This document shows positions 1 to 11,495 of a stretch of DNA of 64,000 bases, one piece after another (the stretch's first letter is position 1; every line of letters begins with the position of its first letter). A program made the position numbers and the translations under genes. The notes beneath the pieces were generated by a model that had not been told where the DNA came from, searched no databases, and saw only the letters and a list, made by a program, of their open reading frames with translations. The stretch comes from Membranipora membranacea (Eukaryota; Bryozoa; Gymnolaemata; Cheilostomatida; Membraniporidae): contig OU612075.1 of the NCBI GenBank assembly GCA_914767715.1, forward strand, positions 15,748,001-15,812,000. The letters are read 5' to 3'.

Positions 1-235
1 AGATTCAACAAAAAATATAAGACTATGCCAATAAACTGAAAAAATGTTGCATTAGCCTTTTCTTAAACATATTCAAAGTAAGAGTGCTTCTCAATGAAGA
101 GGGTAAAATATTAAAGTTTGTTGCTATTTTGTGGTTTAAGTTGTCTAATGGAGGTTTAAGTAAGTGTGTATCTCTTCTTGGAAATCGGTGTGGTGTGGTA
201 ACAAAAAAATCAGAGATGAGGGGCGTGGTGAGCAT
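1..235 (-). mobile_element. 3' end fragment of a CR1-like LINE
   Basis: The minus strand encodes a short peptide with the layout seen at the C-terminus of CR1/L2-type reverse transcriptases (an R-D-T-H-L-L-K-P-P segment, then LPSSLRS and FKKRL). The plus-strand LINE remnant at 18.9-19.6 kb has an equivalent segment (R-D-R-H-Y-L-K-P-P, then FPQHIRS). The fragment runs off the left edge, so its length is unknown. It is non-functional alone. Confidence 0.6.
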
Positions 236-761
236 GATGTGTCACAGCATGCTCCTTCTGATGGGCTACAAATAATAATTCAGCATTCATGGACAAAGTA
301 TCTTAATATTGCCTAAACAGTAATAAATTTTATTATTATATGGATACCTACCCAAAGGTTACATAGGAGGACGTGGAAACAGTGGAAGACAACACTGGAT
401 TAACAAAGAATTAAGTCCCATTCCCAATCAGCGTATACTGTCAGAATGTTTTAATGATCTAGTTTAGCATGTACCACCGAATCGTGATCTGGAAGCTATG
501 TCCATGTCTCCAGGAAGTAAATTGGTGACTAGTGAATTAACTTGAATGGTAATAACCAATTCAACTGATCAGAGATTACTCAAGCAAGTGCTTTATAAGT
601 CTTTTTTAAACTTTTATATGACAGTCATCTCCTGTCAAGCAAATAGTCTATGTGCTCAGACGTCTGCAATTGAGATTTTGTGGTATTGCATTAACGAACA
701 CTCATTTCAAATGAAAATGAATGTCTGATGCTGTAATGCCACTATCTCATATTTGCAGTCA
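236..761. other. No recognisable gene
   Basis: Lies downstream (minus sense) of the ADAM10-like disintegrin exon. I looked for the cysteine-rich and transmembrane exons expected next in an ADAM10 gene and found no convincing match; a faint LLPG-containing stretch near 460-520 on the minus strand is too weak to call. Confidence 0.4.
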
Positions 762-952
762 TCTGAGACACGGCGACACATCTCCATCCCTGCACGTCGC
801 ACTGTTGGTCTAAGTACAGGGTGTGTAAGTCTGAGCGTCGTAAGTATCCTTCTGTGGATTACAGCACGTCTCTGTATATTCATCCTCCCAACCACAATCA
901 TAGTCTTCTCCTGACTCTACTATCTTATTACCACATACAGTACTACTCCACT
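762..952 (-). pseudogene. ADAM10-like exon: disintegrin start with TAG stop
   Basis: The acceptor is TTGACAG. The first two bases complete a codon left by the preceding exon (phase 1). The exon encodes CGNKIVESGEDYDCGWEDE, aligning with the CGN...GEECDCG start of ADAM disintegrin domains, followed by a paired Cys and CNPQ. A TAG at 810-812 sits where family members have an ordinary residue; the frame beyond it still shows cysteines at family-like spacing (TC...SPC), so the stop looks like a point change. The frame closes at TGA 759-761 without a clear donor. Confidence 0.7.
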
Positions 953-1130
953 CTGTCAATATAAAATGTATAGATTTCAGCTTTGATGTAGTTTTTTGCT
1001 CTGCTCCAACAAGTCATACTCAAGATAAATACCACAGAAGCCTTAGAAAGTAAGTATTGACATCTAATGGATGCATACATCTTGTCAGTTTTTGTAACAG
1101 GCAATAATTACAAAATCTCATACTCTTCTA

Positions 1131-1460
1131 CAGGGGTGCCCAACCTTTTCATTGAGGGGGCCGCATCCACATATTGCAATGTCCCTGCGGGCCGCAATCT
1201 CACCATAAATCAAACATTCATATATTGGTGTGCAGTATTTTCATCTCTGCAGTGGGGAATTTATTAATTGGAGCTCACTCAAATGCAATGGTTGGGGAAT
1301 TCCAAAATACTGTAACTAGGTGTAGAGCGTTACTTATTATTGTACAAATGAGGAATGATATAAACATAGGGTGTGAAAATTGTTTTTGCGACTACGCAAT
1401 TTTCTCAAATTGAGTGAAGGGGCCGCATGCGGCCCCAGGGCCACTCGTTGGGCAGCCCTG
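1131..1460. mobile_element. hAT-type MITE, 330 bp
   Basis: Terminal inverted repeats CAGGGGTGCCCAAC and GTTGGGCAGCCCTG, with GGGGCCGCA-type subterminal motifs, bound a non-coding element. It is flanked by an imperfect 8 bp duplication, CTCTTCTA (1123-1130) and CTCTACTA (1461-1468), as expected for hAT transposition. It sits in the intron between the last two ADAM10-like exons. It has no coding capacity and would have depended on a hAT transposase elsewhere. Confidence 0.8.
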
Positions 1461-1635
1461 CTCTACTAGAATCAGAATAATCATACATCATTATATCATT
1501 TGTTATTTGCCTGCTCATTGACATTAAGGAGACAACTCCAATCAAATGACCTATGTTTGTGCCTCAAATAAGTTTGGATGTTAAACATGTCGGTGAGTTT
1601 TCAAAGCATAATCTGCCCTTACAATGGGGTCAGGG

Positions 1636-1774
1636 TAGTTTAAGTGCTTAAATGGTGGTGGGATGCTGGTAGAGGCATTTCATTATCAACCACTTTCCCA
1701 ACAAAAAGTGGGAAGGTGGTTGATAATAAAATGCTACTACCAGCTATCCCGACACTGTTTAAGCGCTTAAACTA
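1636..1774. repeat. Foldback hairpin, about 139 bp
   Basis: An imperfect palindrome: the left arm begins TAGTTTAAGTGCTTAAA and the right arm ends TTTAAGCGCTTAAACTA, with further pairing inside (ATTATCAACCAC against GTGGTTGATAAT). It is a MITE or foldback remnant in an ADAM10-like intron. No target duplication could be assigned. Confidence 0.7.
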
Positions 1775-2004
1775 GGGTCAGGGCTGTCAACAAAGTCAGT
1801 GCAGCTGTCAACACAATAAAAAAATATTTAGCGAACCTAAAGGGCAGTACACTGAAATTATTGATAACCCAACTCAATGGATTTTAAATGATTGGAACAT
1901 TCCTGAATGTCAATGACATTCCATCCAAAATACATTTGAAGATGTCAACTAAAGAAGTTGGGCTTATCAATTTTCATAACCATATATCCATACGATAATC
2001 TCAC

Positions 2005-2191
2005 GTTTGAAGCAGGAAGAATCCACAGTACTCTTGGCATTGGCATTCATGATCTCATTCATAATGCTGACGCTGCAGGGAGAGAACTTGTTATTGTTAG
2101 ATTTATCTCCATCAGTAGCTTTGGGGAACATGATATTATTACCGCCATTATTCGATCCTGGTGAACATGTGCTGTCTGACTCATCATCATG
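2005..2191 (-). pseudogene. ADAM10-like exon: third zinc ligand and Met-turn
   Basis: Starts after CTCTTTCAG and ends at an AAAC|GTGAGA donor (phase 1). It begins with His-Asp, supplying the third zinc-binding His of HExxHxxGxxHD, and continues to GGNNIMFPKATDGDKSNNNK; the NIMF segment corresponds to the Met-turn. It matches the same region of ADAM10 better than ADAM17. Confidence 0.8.
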
Positions 2192-2595
2192 CTGAAAGAG
2201 TGATACTCATTAGAACAGTATCAAAACGGCTTAGTTATGTACGGTAAATACCCCAAGATCCATGAAAATCAGGGTGTACTATATTATCTAAGAATGTTAT
2301 TCCCCTTTCATCATCCCAAGACAGCCTTATGCGCCTGAAGATTGTTCTTTGTGCCTTTATGAACCTTTTGCCAGCAACGGGTTTTTCTGTCTTTTAAGAC
2401 CTGATACATGGATCTAAATTTTAGATCTTGGACAAGTAGTGCACTGGTTGCAAGTAAAGTAATGAACTAGAGTTGTTCTTTAGTTAATCCCAACACTAGG
2501 AATGGTCTGTTTATTCTCGCAAGATAGTAGATTTATGATATCAGAGTTTAGCAGTACCTGCCAACATGTATGTCTACTTTAATGATCAGACTCAC

Positions 2596-2724
2596 CGATG
2601 ATTCTAGATTATGACCCAATTCATGGGACATAGTTAGCTGCCAGATAGCGAAAGTAACGTCACGTTGGAAATTTAGCGTGGTAACTATGCCAGTGTTCAG
2701 TCTCATCATTTGTCCATTGAATAG
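2596..2724 (-). pseudogene. ADAM10-like exon: zinc-binding helix
   Basis: A phase 0-0 exon of 43 codons between TCTTTCTTGCAG and GTGAGT. It encodes RLNTGIVTTLNF followed by TMSHELGHNLESS, the first two zinc-binding His residues and the catalytic Glu of an M12B metalloprotease. The residue after HNL is Glu, where family members almost always have Gly. Confidence 0.85.
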
Positions 2725-3666
2725 CTGCAAGAAAGAAATGGGAGGTATGTCATGTGAAGTTGGAAGGCCAGTATTTACCAAAAATTTTGCTTTTTCTTTC
2801 CTTGTCTGTGATAAATATAATATATATAAAATATATCGATCAACCAGTCACAGTCAAAGTATACCAATAAAAAAAGATGGTGCCAATGGTAGAACATAAG
2901 CGGAATATGAAAAATCTGGCTGACTGATTGAATGAGAAACTATTGACTTCAAAATTGATCAGGGCCGGAAACTTAGTGAGCGCTAACTCTGACATACAAC
3001 TAATATACCATATTTTTATGGTGCTTTCTCTACACCTCGCTTACAGCATATTTCCATGAATTCAATGAACTTTTTAATGTCTGAAATGTATTCCTTTCGC
3101 TTGTATTTTAGGGATGTATGTGTGATGCTAATTGATACACATAATTTAGTTAAAATTAAATGAAACAATAATGATAAATCAATAAATGTTCAAGCCTTCA
3201 AACTACCTTTTTCAAAAATGGCAGTTATTCCTAATGTATCAATTATCTAAACACAAAGGCAAGTTATACTCAGCTGGCCTGGAGGTTTTCTCTAACCAAA
3301 CAATGTATTGAATAAAATTTAATTTTAATGGATGGATATAGTGAATCGTTAGAGTTCATGTACTTTTACCTGGAATGTCTCCTAGCCTGTTCCAAACTAT
3401 CATATAGACATTAATAGAATGTTTAAGTGGAAGAGGAAATTGAATAAATTATCGTCCAATAGGTAGAGAATAGTCTGATCTGATATTAGGGTAGAAAGAT
3501 GAGAGCTACTTTACTCAATTGAAGTGTACACTGAAACTAATGGATTATATAACTGTTAGTATTCCAAATGCAGCTCAGTGTGGTCATCTGATACTAGATA
3601 CTAGTGAAAAATGATGACATGATCTGTCAAAAAACGTAATGCTATAAGACGAGGATTCAAACTCAC

Positions 3667-3804
3667 TCCATTTTTGGTGCAAACACCGCCGGCTGCATAA
3701 AGGCTGGCAGTCCAGGCTAGTCCTAGTGTTCCATCATTGAAATCTATGTGAGTAAATGTGTAGGCAAGGCAGAAACTATCAAAGTTATCCTGGGCAGAAA
3801 ACAT
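3667..3804 (-). pseudogene. ADAM10-like exon: FCLAYTFTHIDFNDG segment
   Basis: A phase 0-0 exon of 46 codons with a GTTTGTAG acceptor and GTGAGT donor. FCLAYTFTHIDFNDGTLGLA and GGVCTKNG are characteristic of the catalytic domain of ADAM10/17 proteases. Confidence 0.85.
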
Positions 3805-3974
3805 CTACAAACACAGAGTATTGATGGATTGTAAGGGAGATGATTCATAAAATATTATTTTCAATTTATTTTATCGGCTCCTCCCTAACCCTTAGGATAA
3901 TTATGTATTATTATTAATGAGAGCGAGGTTCTACAAAAATACCCAGGAGAAAAACCATTAGACAGATATTTTAC

Positions 3975-4099
3975 CTCGAGAAATGTTCTGACATCCATAT
4001 TGCCGTTGAATGGATAATCACTAGCAGTCGGGTCAGTCCATATCTTCAGCCACTTTATCACGAATCTTACAATGTCATGACTGGAGTCATCATCAAAAT
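3975..4099 (-). pseudogene. ADAM10-like catalytic-domain exon
   Basis: The acceptor is AATTTCAG; phase 1 in, phase 0 out (CTCGAG|GTAAAA). It encodes SSHDIVRFVIKWLKIW...VRTFLE, aligning with the ISFMVKRIRI...FLE region of ADAM10. Confidence 0.75.
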
Positions 4100-4820
4100 C
4101 TGAAATTAGAATTTTCAATTGCTAAAACAGATTTAAAATCTTACCAATATGGAAATACCATGTAGTCAGTTGTATCAAATAGTAGTGTGTCCAACTTCAA
4201 CTGGTTGATGAATATGACATTTTGTAATTCATGTTTCACTTACCTGGAAATCAAAAAACATAACTGGTGAATTGATTTGCATGTTAAAGTGGTAATAATG
4301 CTAACTAACAGCCAGTTGCGTTATGCTGCTATTTGACTCCGTTATGCTGCTATTTGATTCCGTCATCAGTATTACATATTTCATCTTTTTCGCAAACATG
4401 TTCTGCTTTAAATATTCGAATAAATCTGAATATTTGTATGGAGACATAAATAAATTAAACTTAAATCACATTAATTTGTTTATTTTGGGCCTAGTTTACC
4501 TAGCTTACTGGCAATTAATGGTCTATCTATAGCTATCATATAGAGGGATTATAAGTGTAGCCCATTACACTTTCACCCTTGGGTTAGGTATAGGTGTTGA
4601 CAGCCCGACTCTTGTTTTGAAAGTGAGAAATAAAGTTCTCTTGGTTTTCTATCAACAGCGTAGGGGGAAGATCTTCACCTAAAATTGTAAAAGTTGAATG
4701 ATAGAACATCTAAGGCTGTCAAAATAAAAACAGCCAACTAATTACACCACTCCCATAGATGCTAACTGAGTGGAAGACGACTGCTTTACCTTAGACTCCA
4801 AAATTGAGTAAAAAATGTAC

Positions 4821-5007
4821 CTGCTATTTTGTAGATATCGTTGACAGCCTCGACATGTGCTGTCAGTTGTTCAATGACTGTATCGACACTAGTACCCCAC
4901 TTCTCATAGTACAGATGATCAGCCTGCAGGTAAAGCTCACACATAGTCTTATCTGGGTCGACCTCTCGGCGGGTACAGGTCCTTACTGGATTATACATTC
5001 CTTGTTT
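4821..5007 (-). pseudogene. ADAM10-like exon: start of catalytic domain
   Basis: Encodes TRREVDPDKTMCELYLQADH and an AHVEAVNDIY helix, matching the N-terminal strand and helix of the ADAM10 catalytic domain. The basic TRR before it may be the prohormone-convertase site. The donor is GCAG|GTACAT. The exact acceptor (CCTTATAG near 5008, or a downstream AG) is unsettled because its phase does not match the preceding exon's donor. Confidence 0.7.
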
Positions 5008-5499
5008 TCTATAAGGACTCTACAGCAAATTAAACGATATAGAAAAGATATTGTGGCACTTAGTACAGTAAATATGCATCAGACCAAGGAGTAAGAGACT
5101 CCTTTGTCAAACTAAGCCCAATTAAGACACCTGGGCACTTGATTATATCTATTTGACTGAGCCTACAGATACATAGAAGCTACACAATTACTGCATAGTA
5201 GCAGCAACTTTGACATAGCTATTTATTCACAAAGGAATTTAATAAAGGTAAGCTGTGACTTTACCTTGCTGCCATAATGAAGGCTATATTGTTACATTAT
5301 ACTGAGCAACAACGGTTGATGGGTGACAACTATCTAAACAACGTTTTAGTAGGGTATGCAAGCTAGAAGAAAGTTTTCATTATTACTTGCCAAATCCAAC
5401 ACAGTTTTTATAAAGATACTTATAACTCTTTTATCTGTTAACATTTTAGGAGATAGAGTATTAAATTAAACAAACAAACAGACAAACAAACAAACTCAC

Positions 5500-5664
5500 A
5501 CTCAATGGGCCGTCATCATGGATCGGATCTAGATTGTCATCTGGAGCTGGTGGTACTTGAATATTCCTTTTTACATCTCACATGGCCTCTCTCAGGTCAT
5601 CACTTTTACAGCCAGTGGTGTTTTGCATTGCAGATAAATCCACATAGGACATTTTGTATATCAC
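5500..5664 (-). pseudogene. ADAM10-like late prodomain exon with TGA stop
   Basis: Follows TTTTTGGTAG and ends at a GTGAGT donor. It begins VIYKMSYVDLS and contains a lone Cys in a TTGCKSDD context, matching the position of the ADAM10 prodomain cysteine-switch region. An in-frame TGA at 5578-5580 interrupts it; the frame is open on both sides. Confidence 0.65.
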
Positions 5665-8089
5665 CTACCAAAAAGTAAATCATGTTGAATGAAATCCAAC
5701 ATTGCATTGATATTCAAACTCTTTTGAAAAACGATATTCTTTACTGGGACAAAAATAAAGTTTCAGACAATGGAAAGGTTATGTTTTGTCTTTTCAAATG
5801 TCGTTTCAAAAACATTCAATTATTGTCCTATACTAGCTGCATATAGAAACAGTGAATTATACAACCAATGTTTTGTTAGCGATTGAATAAATATCTTGTG
5901 GGACAAGCAATTCACAGCAAGCTGTTCATGACAGGTTTGGAAGGATAAACGGCATAACTGTCAAATATCTCAGGCCTAAACCTTTCCAAATTGCAAAAAA
6001 TATCATTATTGGATGAACAGTCAGGACAGGCCTTCTAATTTGAAAATGTGTAAATAACAACAACTCAGTTCATTAAAAGTATTTTGGCTTCAAGTTGCTG
6101 TAGAGTTATCTTCTCATTTTCATACAATATCGTACTTATTTTAAATTAGAAGTTATCCCACTTTATCATATACCGTCCTTGTATCCGGCTAAACATAAAA
6201 ACTTAAATGAGAGAATTATATAGAAGAAGAATCTAGGATCAAAATTGAATGTCTCCAATTATCATAAGTTTTACCAGCATACAAGTTCTTCCTGCATACA
6301 GGTATTATTTCGAACTCCTAGCACCAAGCAGAACAATCAATTGTGTCAATCTGGTTAAATTACTCTCCATAATCCCTTATACTTGCAACATAGCAATAGA
6401 ATTGATAGCAATAGATATTTGATTTACTATTTCCAATCCAAATTCATTACTACTGGTTTTAGTTTTTGGGTGGGTGGATTAAATGAGGTCTCATAATTCA
6501 TCTACTGGTACTTGAATCAACCGTCCTTATCCAGTGATATAAAGAAAAGTTGAGCCAGGGATACCCATCAAACAATTATGAAATATTTTAATCCTGAGAA
6601 ATACACAAGAAGGCCTGAGACTATCGCATTTCAAACAGGATTGATCGAGGAAACAATGTCAATTAAAAATTATTGAAGTCTATTTGGGTCGTTTCAAACA
6701 TAAATTACTGTCTTTCAAGCAAAATATTTAAGAATAGATTGGCCTTATAGTAGTAGTATTGTTATTGTGAAGGCATACTATATCAGATATACAATACTTT
6801 TAGTTTCTAGTCACTATTTGATTATGATCAGGTAAAACCCAGAGAAGGCATGAGGGATTTTGTTTTTCCAGCTTAATTTGAGTTAGAAATTTTCCAAATA
6901 CAGTCACCATTACCAGTAGCTCCTTGGCCACATGCAATCAACAGCTTGAAGTCAATATGGTTAATTGGGAAAAAATTCAGATGAATCACAGTAAGAAAGG
7001 TATTATCTATGGTATCTACTGTCATGAAGATATTGTTAACTGTGTTGACGGCTGTAATGCAATACAGAGAGCAAGGAGTTACAGGGGCCTTAGCCCATGA
7101 TAACATTCATTATATTGTGCTAGCCTAAATTATTAGCCATCGCTTTGTAAGCCTAATGCCAGCAATCACTACATAGTAAATCATTTGATTGTGTGATTAA
7201 ACAGAGAGACATTGCGACAACACAAACCAACACAATTATGAGATTATGTTCACTAAATCTTGTCACCAAACAATAGCTAATGCGCCTGTTTTTAAAAACA
7301 ATTTTAATTAGCCACACAATTACAAATTATATTATGAAAGGCAACACATGATAACACTCTATAAGATGAATGCTGTGTGTACAGCCTCTGCTTACAATTG
7401 AAATTGCTAGCGTAGTGAATTACGCTGTGTTAAACATTGTCCAGCCTCTATCTCAATTTTAACTTGGGAATCCCTATGCTCAGTACCAAGGTATGCACAT
7501 ATTTTGTTAACCTTCCCTTTATCATAATAGGTAGATTGCAATTCAGTATTCATAAAATAGTCTTGAAAATACAACTTTTATGAGATCAGCACAGTCTTAT
7601 GAGGCTGAGAATGCTTCACTGGTGTAGAGTCAGGATTCAGGCTACGTAATTCTCTCTTGAAATTTAGTTAATAACTTTCAGACCCTAATGAACAGCCATC
7701 CAAAAGTATGAGGTGCTAATTCATGAAAATATATGCAGCAAACATATAATTTACAATTGTAATTTCAACCCTGTGACATAGTCAACATTTAAATCACATT
7801 TGTTTTTTTCGATGGCATTATCTGGGAAAAAAGAGGATTTTTAGCGGTTAAAATGTACAAACGGGGGAGACAATCCTCCAAAGTCACGTTTCCACCCCTA
7901 GTTTGCATCAGGTTGCGAGGGGACCAGTTGGAAACTTTGAAAAATACAAATACAAGCTAAATAAAACATGAAATAATTATGCTTATCTACCGGGTATACA
8001 TGTTCAGATTTACTCATGGACAAGTCACATCAATAAAACTTGTTATACTCGCCGCTCGTGACACGTGTCCACTGGGTATCTTCTTAAAA
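5665..8089. other. No recognisable gene
   Basis: AT-rich sequence upstream of the recognised ADAM10-like exons. N-terminal prodomain and signal-peptide exons would be expected here or further upstream on the minus strand, but I could not identify them. An open minus-strand stretch at 6873-7106 has no recognisable motif. Confidence 0.4.
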
Positions 8090-8561
8090 TCAGAAATAGA
8101 GTCCTGTGCAGGATTACCTTAAGAGGCAGCAGTATTCTAATTTTATTACCGAGGAAGTAACAATTAGAGCTTACATCATGTGCACTTTTAACAAATATTT
8201 CTGCACAATTGATATTCCACAGGTTGATGAAATATTGTGCAATTGACGATGCCAACCGAAGGGAAAGCTTCATCCTTGGAGGGTTCTATTTGCCGTGCAA
8301 TATCATTCTTGCAGGATGCTTTCATAGTTTGCCACAGGACAAATGAGTGGAATAATACAGCAATCCTCATGATACAGACAACATTGCCTGTCCTTTGATT
8401 GTCTGTCTACTAAGTATATGGCGGTGATTTCCATACATGCCTCTGCTTAACATAAACAATATTAAGGGCAAATTTCTAGCAATTTTATCTTGTTACTTCT
8501 ATGTAGGATATACACCTCCATTCTGTTCTAAATTTATATTATTCCATACACTACTGACTAA

Positions 8562-8739
8562 GAGGTCCCAATGTCCGCACTGTTTTGGAGAATCAACAAA
8601 GTATTGTACAATGATGGATGATAAGTCATGGGACTTTGGTATACAGTGGACCTACAACTGCTTATTCGCTGCTGATACTCTCAGAATACAATCAGAGTTC
8701 AACAGCCAACTTCTCAAAACCTGGAGATTGTACATATGA
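8562..8739 (+). pseudogene. Decayed copy of the lectin gene's last exon
   Basis: Matches 25038-25243. The frame STKYCTMMDDKSWDFGIQW is retained, but a single-T deletion (GTTTTGG against GTTTTTGG) and a second indel near 8705 shift the frame relative to copy B, and the CTCTAG acceptor is changed to ACTAAG. No partner exons are seen upstream of it on the plus strand, so it is an orphan duplicate. Confidence 0.65.
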
Positions 8740-9155
8740 CTGGATTGAAGTTTTCCTCCCCATAACCTGGTGGTTAAATCTATCTGCATTTTGGTAAACT
8801 CAGCTGTGGCCCAATGATATATAAATAAACAATATTCATCTTTATTCCAGTATAATTTTGTGAACCATCATTTTGACATTAATCAAACATTGTTTAAACA
8901 TGGGAAATTGACCAAAACCTCATCAAAGATAAAGCTGTCAATAACCTTAAAGACTCTGATGACCATGCCCAACTTTTCCATTAGGTACTACCTTCTCTTG
9001 ACATGATATACCTTGTTCAGGTATTAATCTACATGCTTGAATGGTATCTAACTTGGCACTGTAAGTTTTTTCCGGTCTCAACCTGCTCTCCCGAGTGACA
9101 TTGAAGTTCGCATGTCAGGCCCATGGTCAGTATAATTGAATCAATATTTTTTGAT

Positions 9156-9418
9156 GGTCTTTTCTGGTAACTATAGTTTACTTGGTGGCAGCTTCTTGTA
9201 ACAAAGTTGTTATTTTTTCTTTTGGATGTTTGTCGTCATACGTGGAGTGATATTTATGCTTTTTAAAAAATTACAATGAATATTTTTGTTTAATGGTCAT
9301 TTCTGGTAATTTTAGTTCAATTGGTGTCAGCTTCTTGTACCTGATTTGTTGTGTTATTTCTTAAAAATATGTCAGGAGCGATCCTTTTGCTTTTTAAAAA
9401 TTACAATGAATTTGTTTC
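9156..9418. repeat. Two-unit tandem repeat, about 135 bp
   Basis: Two successive diverged units, each running from TGGT-C-TTTCTGGTAA through a GGTG-CAGCTTCTTGTA core to TTACAATGAAT. The same pair recurs in copy B near 25.61-25.86 kb. Confidence 0.6.
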
Positions 9419-10265
9419 CGTTTGTGAATGGAGATTTTTTGTTTGCCAATGATGTGTTCAGCCGTATCAAGCATAAGTAAGTGAATATGACCTAGTCTGT
9501 CTTGCCTTTGCTATCACTAGTTCATGCAAATAATATACAAGAAACTATTGCTCCCTCCGCCCCTGAATAAAGTTCTATAATAACATTTCAAAGGCCACAC
9601 AAAGATGTAAGCAATTGTCACCAGGAAGCTAGTTCTATAATAGTTTTGCAATGTTTTACAATTCTATGAACCCCTTGTCTATCATAGAGGAGCAAAGGTG
9701 ATGAGTTCTAACTCCATCCGTAACTTTTACCATATGAACTTAGTTATCAAAACTAATCTATCTATCTGAAATGAACTAGATGGGAAGATTAAAAGTGAGA
9801 GTATTCACAGAATAACTGAACATTAGAAGATAAGGATAAAGAAAACTGAAAAAGTGACGATCAACGTCATTATTTATGTTGTTTGGCAGACAGGGAAAAT
9901 GCCATAGTATTAGTTGATGTTAAATCTGGTGTAGAATTGACGAACAAATTTCTACAATGGACGACATAGGTTAGTGATAGGGAGGTCGGAGGGAAATTGA
10001 GCAGACTTTCTTTTTTCAATGCTGGCGTGGTGACCAGATTTCTGATTGAAGAAAAGATGTGAACAACATAAAAGCCTGTCATTGGCTGTGACCAATAGCT
10101 CTAAATTTTCCTTACCAATGAGTTTTCCTTAGTTGGTTGCACTAGTTTTTAAATTTGATATACATTGGGTGATCTTCACATACAATACAATGAATTTGTT
10201 TCTTTTTGTGACCGGAGTTTATTCGTTGCCAATGATATGAACAGCCTTAGCAAGCACAAGTGAAG

Positions 10266-11434
10266 GAATATGATCTTGTCCACCACACCTCTGCTATAAT
10301 TTTTCTTTGAGAAAGGTTCTTTAATTACATGTCAAAGACCACAGAAAGATTTATAAACATTTGTTGCCAGGAAACTAGTTCCATAATAGTTTTGCAGTGT
10401 CTGGGCTTGTACCCTACATCCCCCTCATGCATATCATAGAGGAGCAGACAATTTCTAACTTTTAGCGAAATAACTTGAAAATCTACATATATATCTTATA
10501 AAGTAACAAAAGCATGTCTGATCTAATTTTCATAAGTATATACATAATGGTTACCAATATTCAATTCTTGGAAAATATTCATATTTATGTTTTTACCATC
10601 TCCAATGATCTTCTCTGGTTGACATTAGAAGCACGATAGAATGTTAGAACATAGCTGTTGTGAACTTTAAAGTATAGCTGACAGACCGCATAGGTCATAT
10701 ATTATTGCCAACAAAAAGAGATTAGAGGGGTTTAAATTACATAATATTTATCTAGACATTCTCATTATCAGAAATAAAAATAAATATAAATGGAACAGTA
10801 CCTAGAGTTGGATTATTACTTAGTCTAAGTGTCACCTTTTTTGTGTGAATTGTTTGTCCTATGCATCACAAAATGATCTCATTTTGACTCAGGTCCTTTT
10901 TCCTTATCCTTTGATCATAGAAGCTTACTGATAATGTCTTACCTTGAGCTCAATATTCACACCGAGTTCAATCTTATTCTTATTACATGGATCTGAAATT
11001 CAACGATCAGCCAGGACCGTACGGAGCAAACTGCATTCTGCCTAACCTCGCTGCAGTATTCTTCATAGAATTATTATTATTCATTCACTTAGTGCAAGGC
11101 TTTACTCTGTTAGCCACTTGTGCACTCGTTTTATTTCATTATCTCAGTCTGTATTGCTGATAAATATTTTAAAATCTGATATTGATGCCTGAGGTTGATG
11201 CACTCAACTGTGATGAGAGACTGCATTATGATTATTAAGTCTGATGTTAGAGAAAATTTCTTTTGTTTGTCTTTCACATGAACAGTGTTTGTATCTGAAT
11301 ATATAAATAGTTATTATGCAGGGTCTTATGCATTTGCACTTGAAACCATCAGACACAAGGACATCTGCAGTTCTATAGATTCGGATGACTTAGTCAGAAA
11401 TGTGAGCTTCTCAAAACAGAGAGTCAAACAGAAT
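10266..11434. other. Non-coding; diverged third repeat copy, then upstream region
   Basis: 10310-10450 is a further diverged copy of the sequence at 9560-9690 and preserves an unoccupied version of the Ginger insertion site (CTTGTACCCTACATCCCCC). From about 10.45 kb to the lectin gene's start codon I see no gene; a promoter is presumably within it but no clear TATA box or initiator could be assigned. Confidence 0.5.
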
Positions 11435-11495
11435 ATGTTATTTACTCGCTGTGCTCTGCTAGTTTTACTTATCTATGGAATATTAGTATCCATTG
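11435..11495 (+). CDS. Lectin gene exon 1: signal peptide
   Basis: The ATG at 11435 was chosen because it begins a typical signal peptide: a basic residue near the start, then LLVLLIYGILVS. It is followed at once by a GTGAGT donor in phase 1. An upstream in-frame extension to 11285 lacks secretory character and is taken as 5' leader. Confidence 0.65.

Larger units (their letters stand above)
762..5664 (-). pseudogene. ADAM10-like metalloprotease, interrupted by stops
   Basis: Seven minus-strand exons give a continuous ADAM10-type protein from the end of the prodomain into the disintegrin domain: 5664-5500, about 5007-4821, 4099-3975, 3804-3667, 2724-2596, 2191-2005 and 952-762. ADAM10 is a membrane zinc protease that sheds cell-surface proteins such as Notch. 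Seen here: a TRRE basic stretch at the pro/catalytic junction, the DFNDGTLGLAW segment, the zinc site HELGHN...HD split across two exons, NNNKFSPCS, and a CGNKIVESGEDYDCG disintegrin start. Junctions after 4821 have matching phases. Two in-frame stops (5578-5580 and 810-812) and replacement of the conserved zinc-loop Gly by Glu argue for a decaying paralogue. No signal-peptide, N-terminal prodomain, cysteine-rich or transmembrane exons were found. A functional gene with assembly errors is the alternative. Confidence 0.8.
8090..10265. repeat. Segmental duplication, copy A
   Basis: By eye, long stretches match 24.65-26.06 kb and then 33.05-33.67 kb in the same order and orientation, with scattered substitutions and indels. 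Shared landmarks are a degenerate signal-peptide-like segment (minus), the terminal-exon homologue at 8562-8739, the internal tandem repeat near 9.2-9.4 kb, and the block around 9840-10110. Copy B is split by the Ginger-like transposon; copy A is not. Confidence 0.8.

Noticed and set aside
8188-8370. Minus-strand frame starting MRIAVLFHSF that looks like a secreted peptide
   Set aside because: Comparison with the paralogue at 24.8 kb shows that the frame shared by both copies is a different one; this frame is not kept.
10943-10992. Minus-strand 50 nt exon-like stretch between TTTCAG and GTAAGA near the start of the ADAM10-like gene's upstream region
   Set aside because: Good splice consensus, but the short peptide matches no ADAM10 prodomain segment and has no partner exon in phase; such matches occur by chance.
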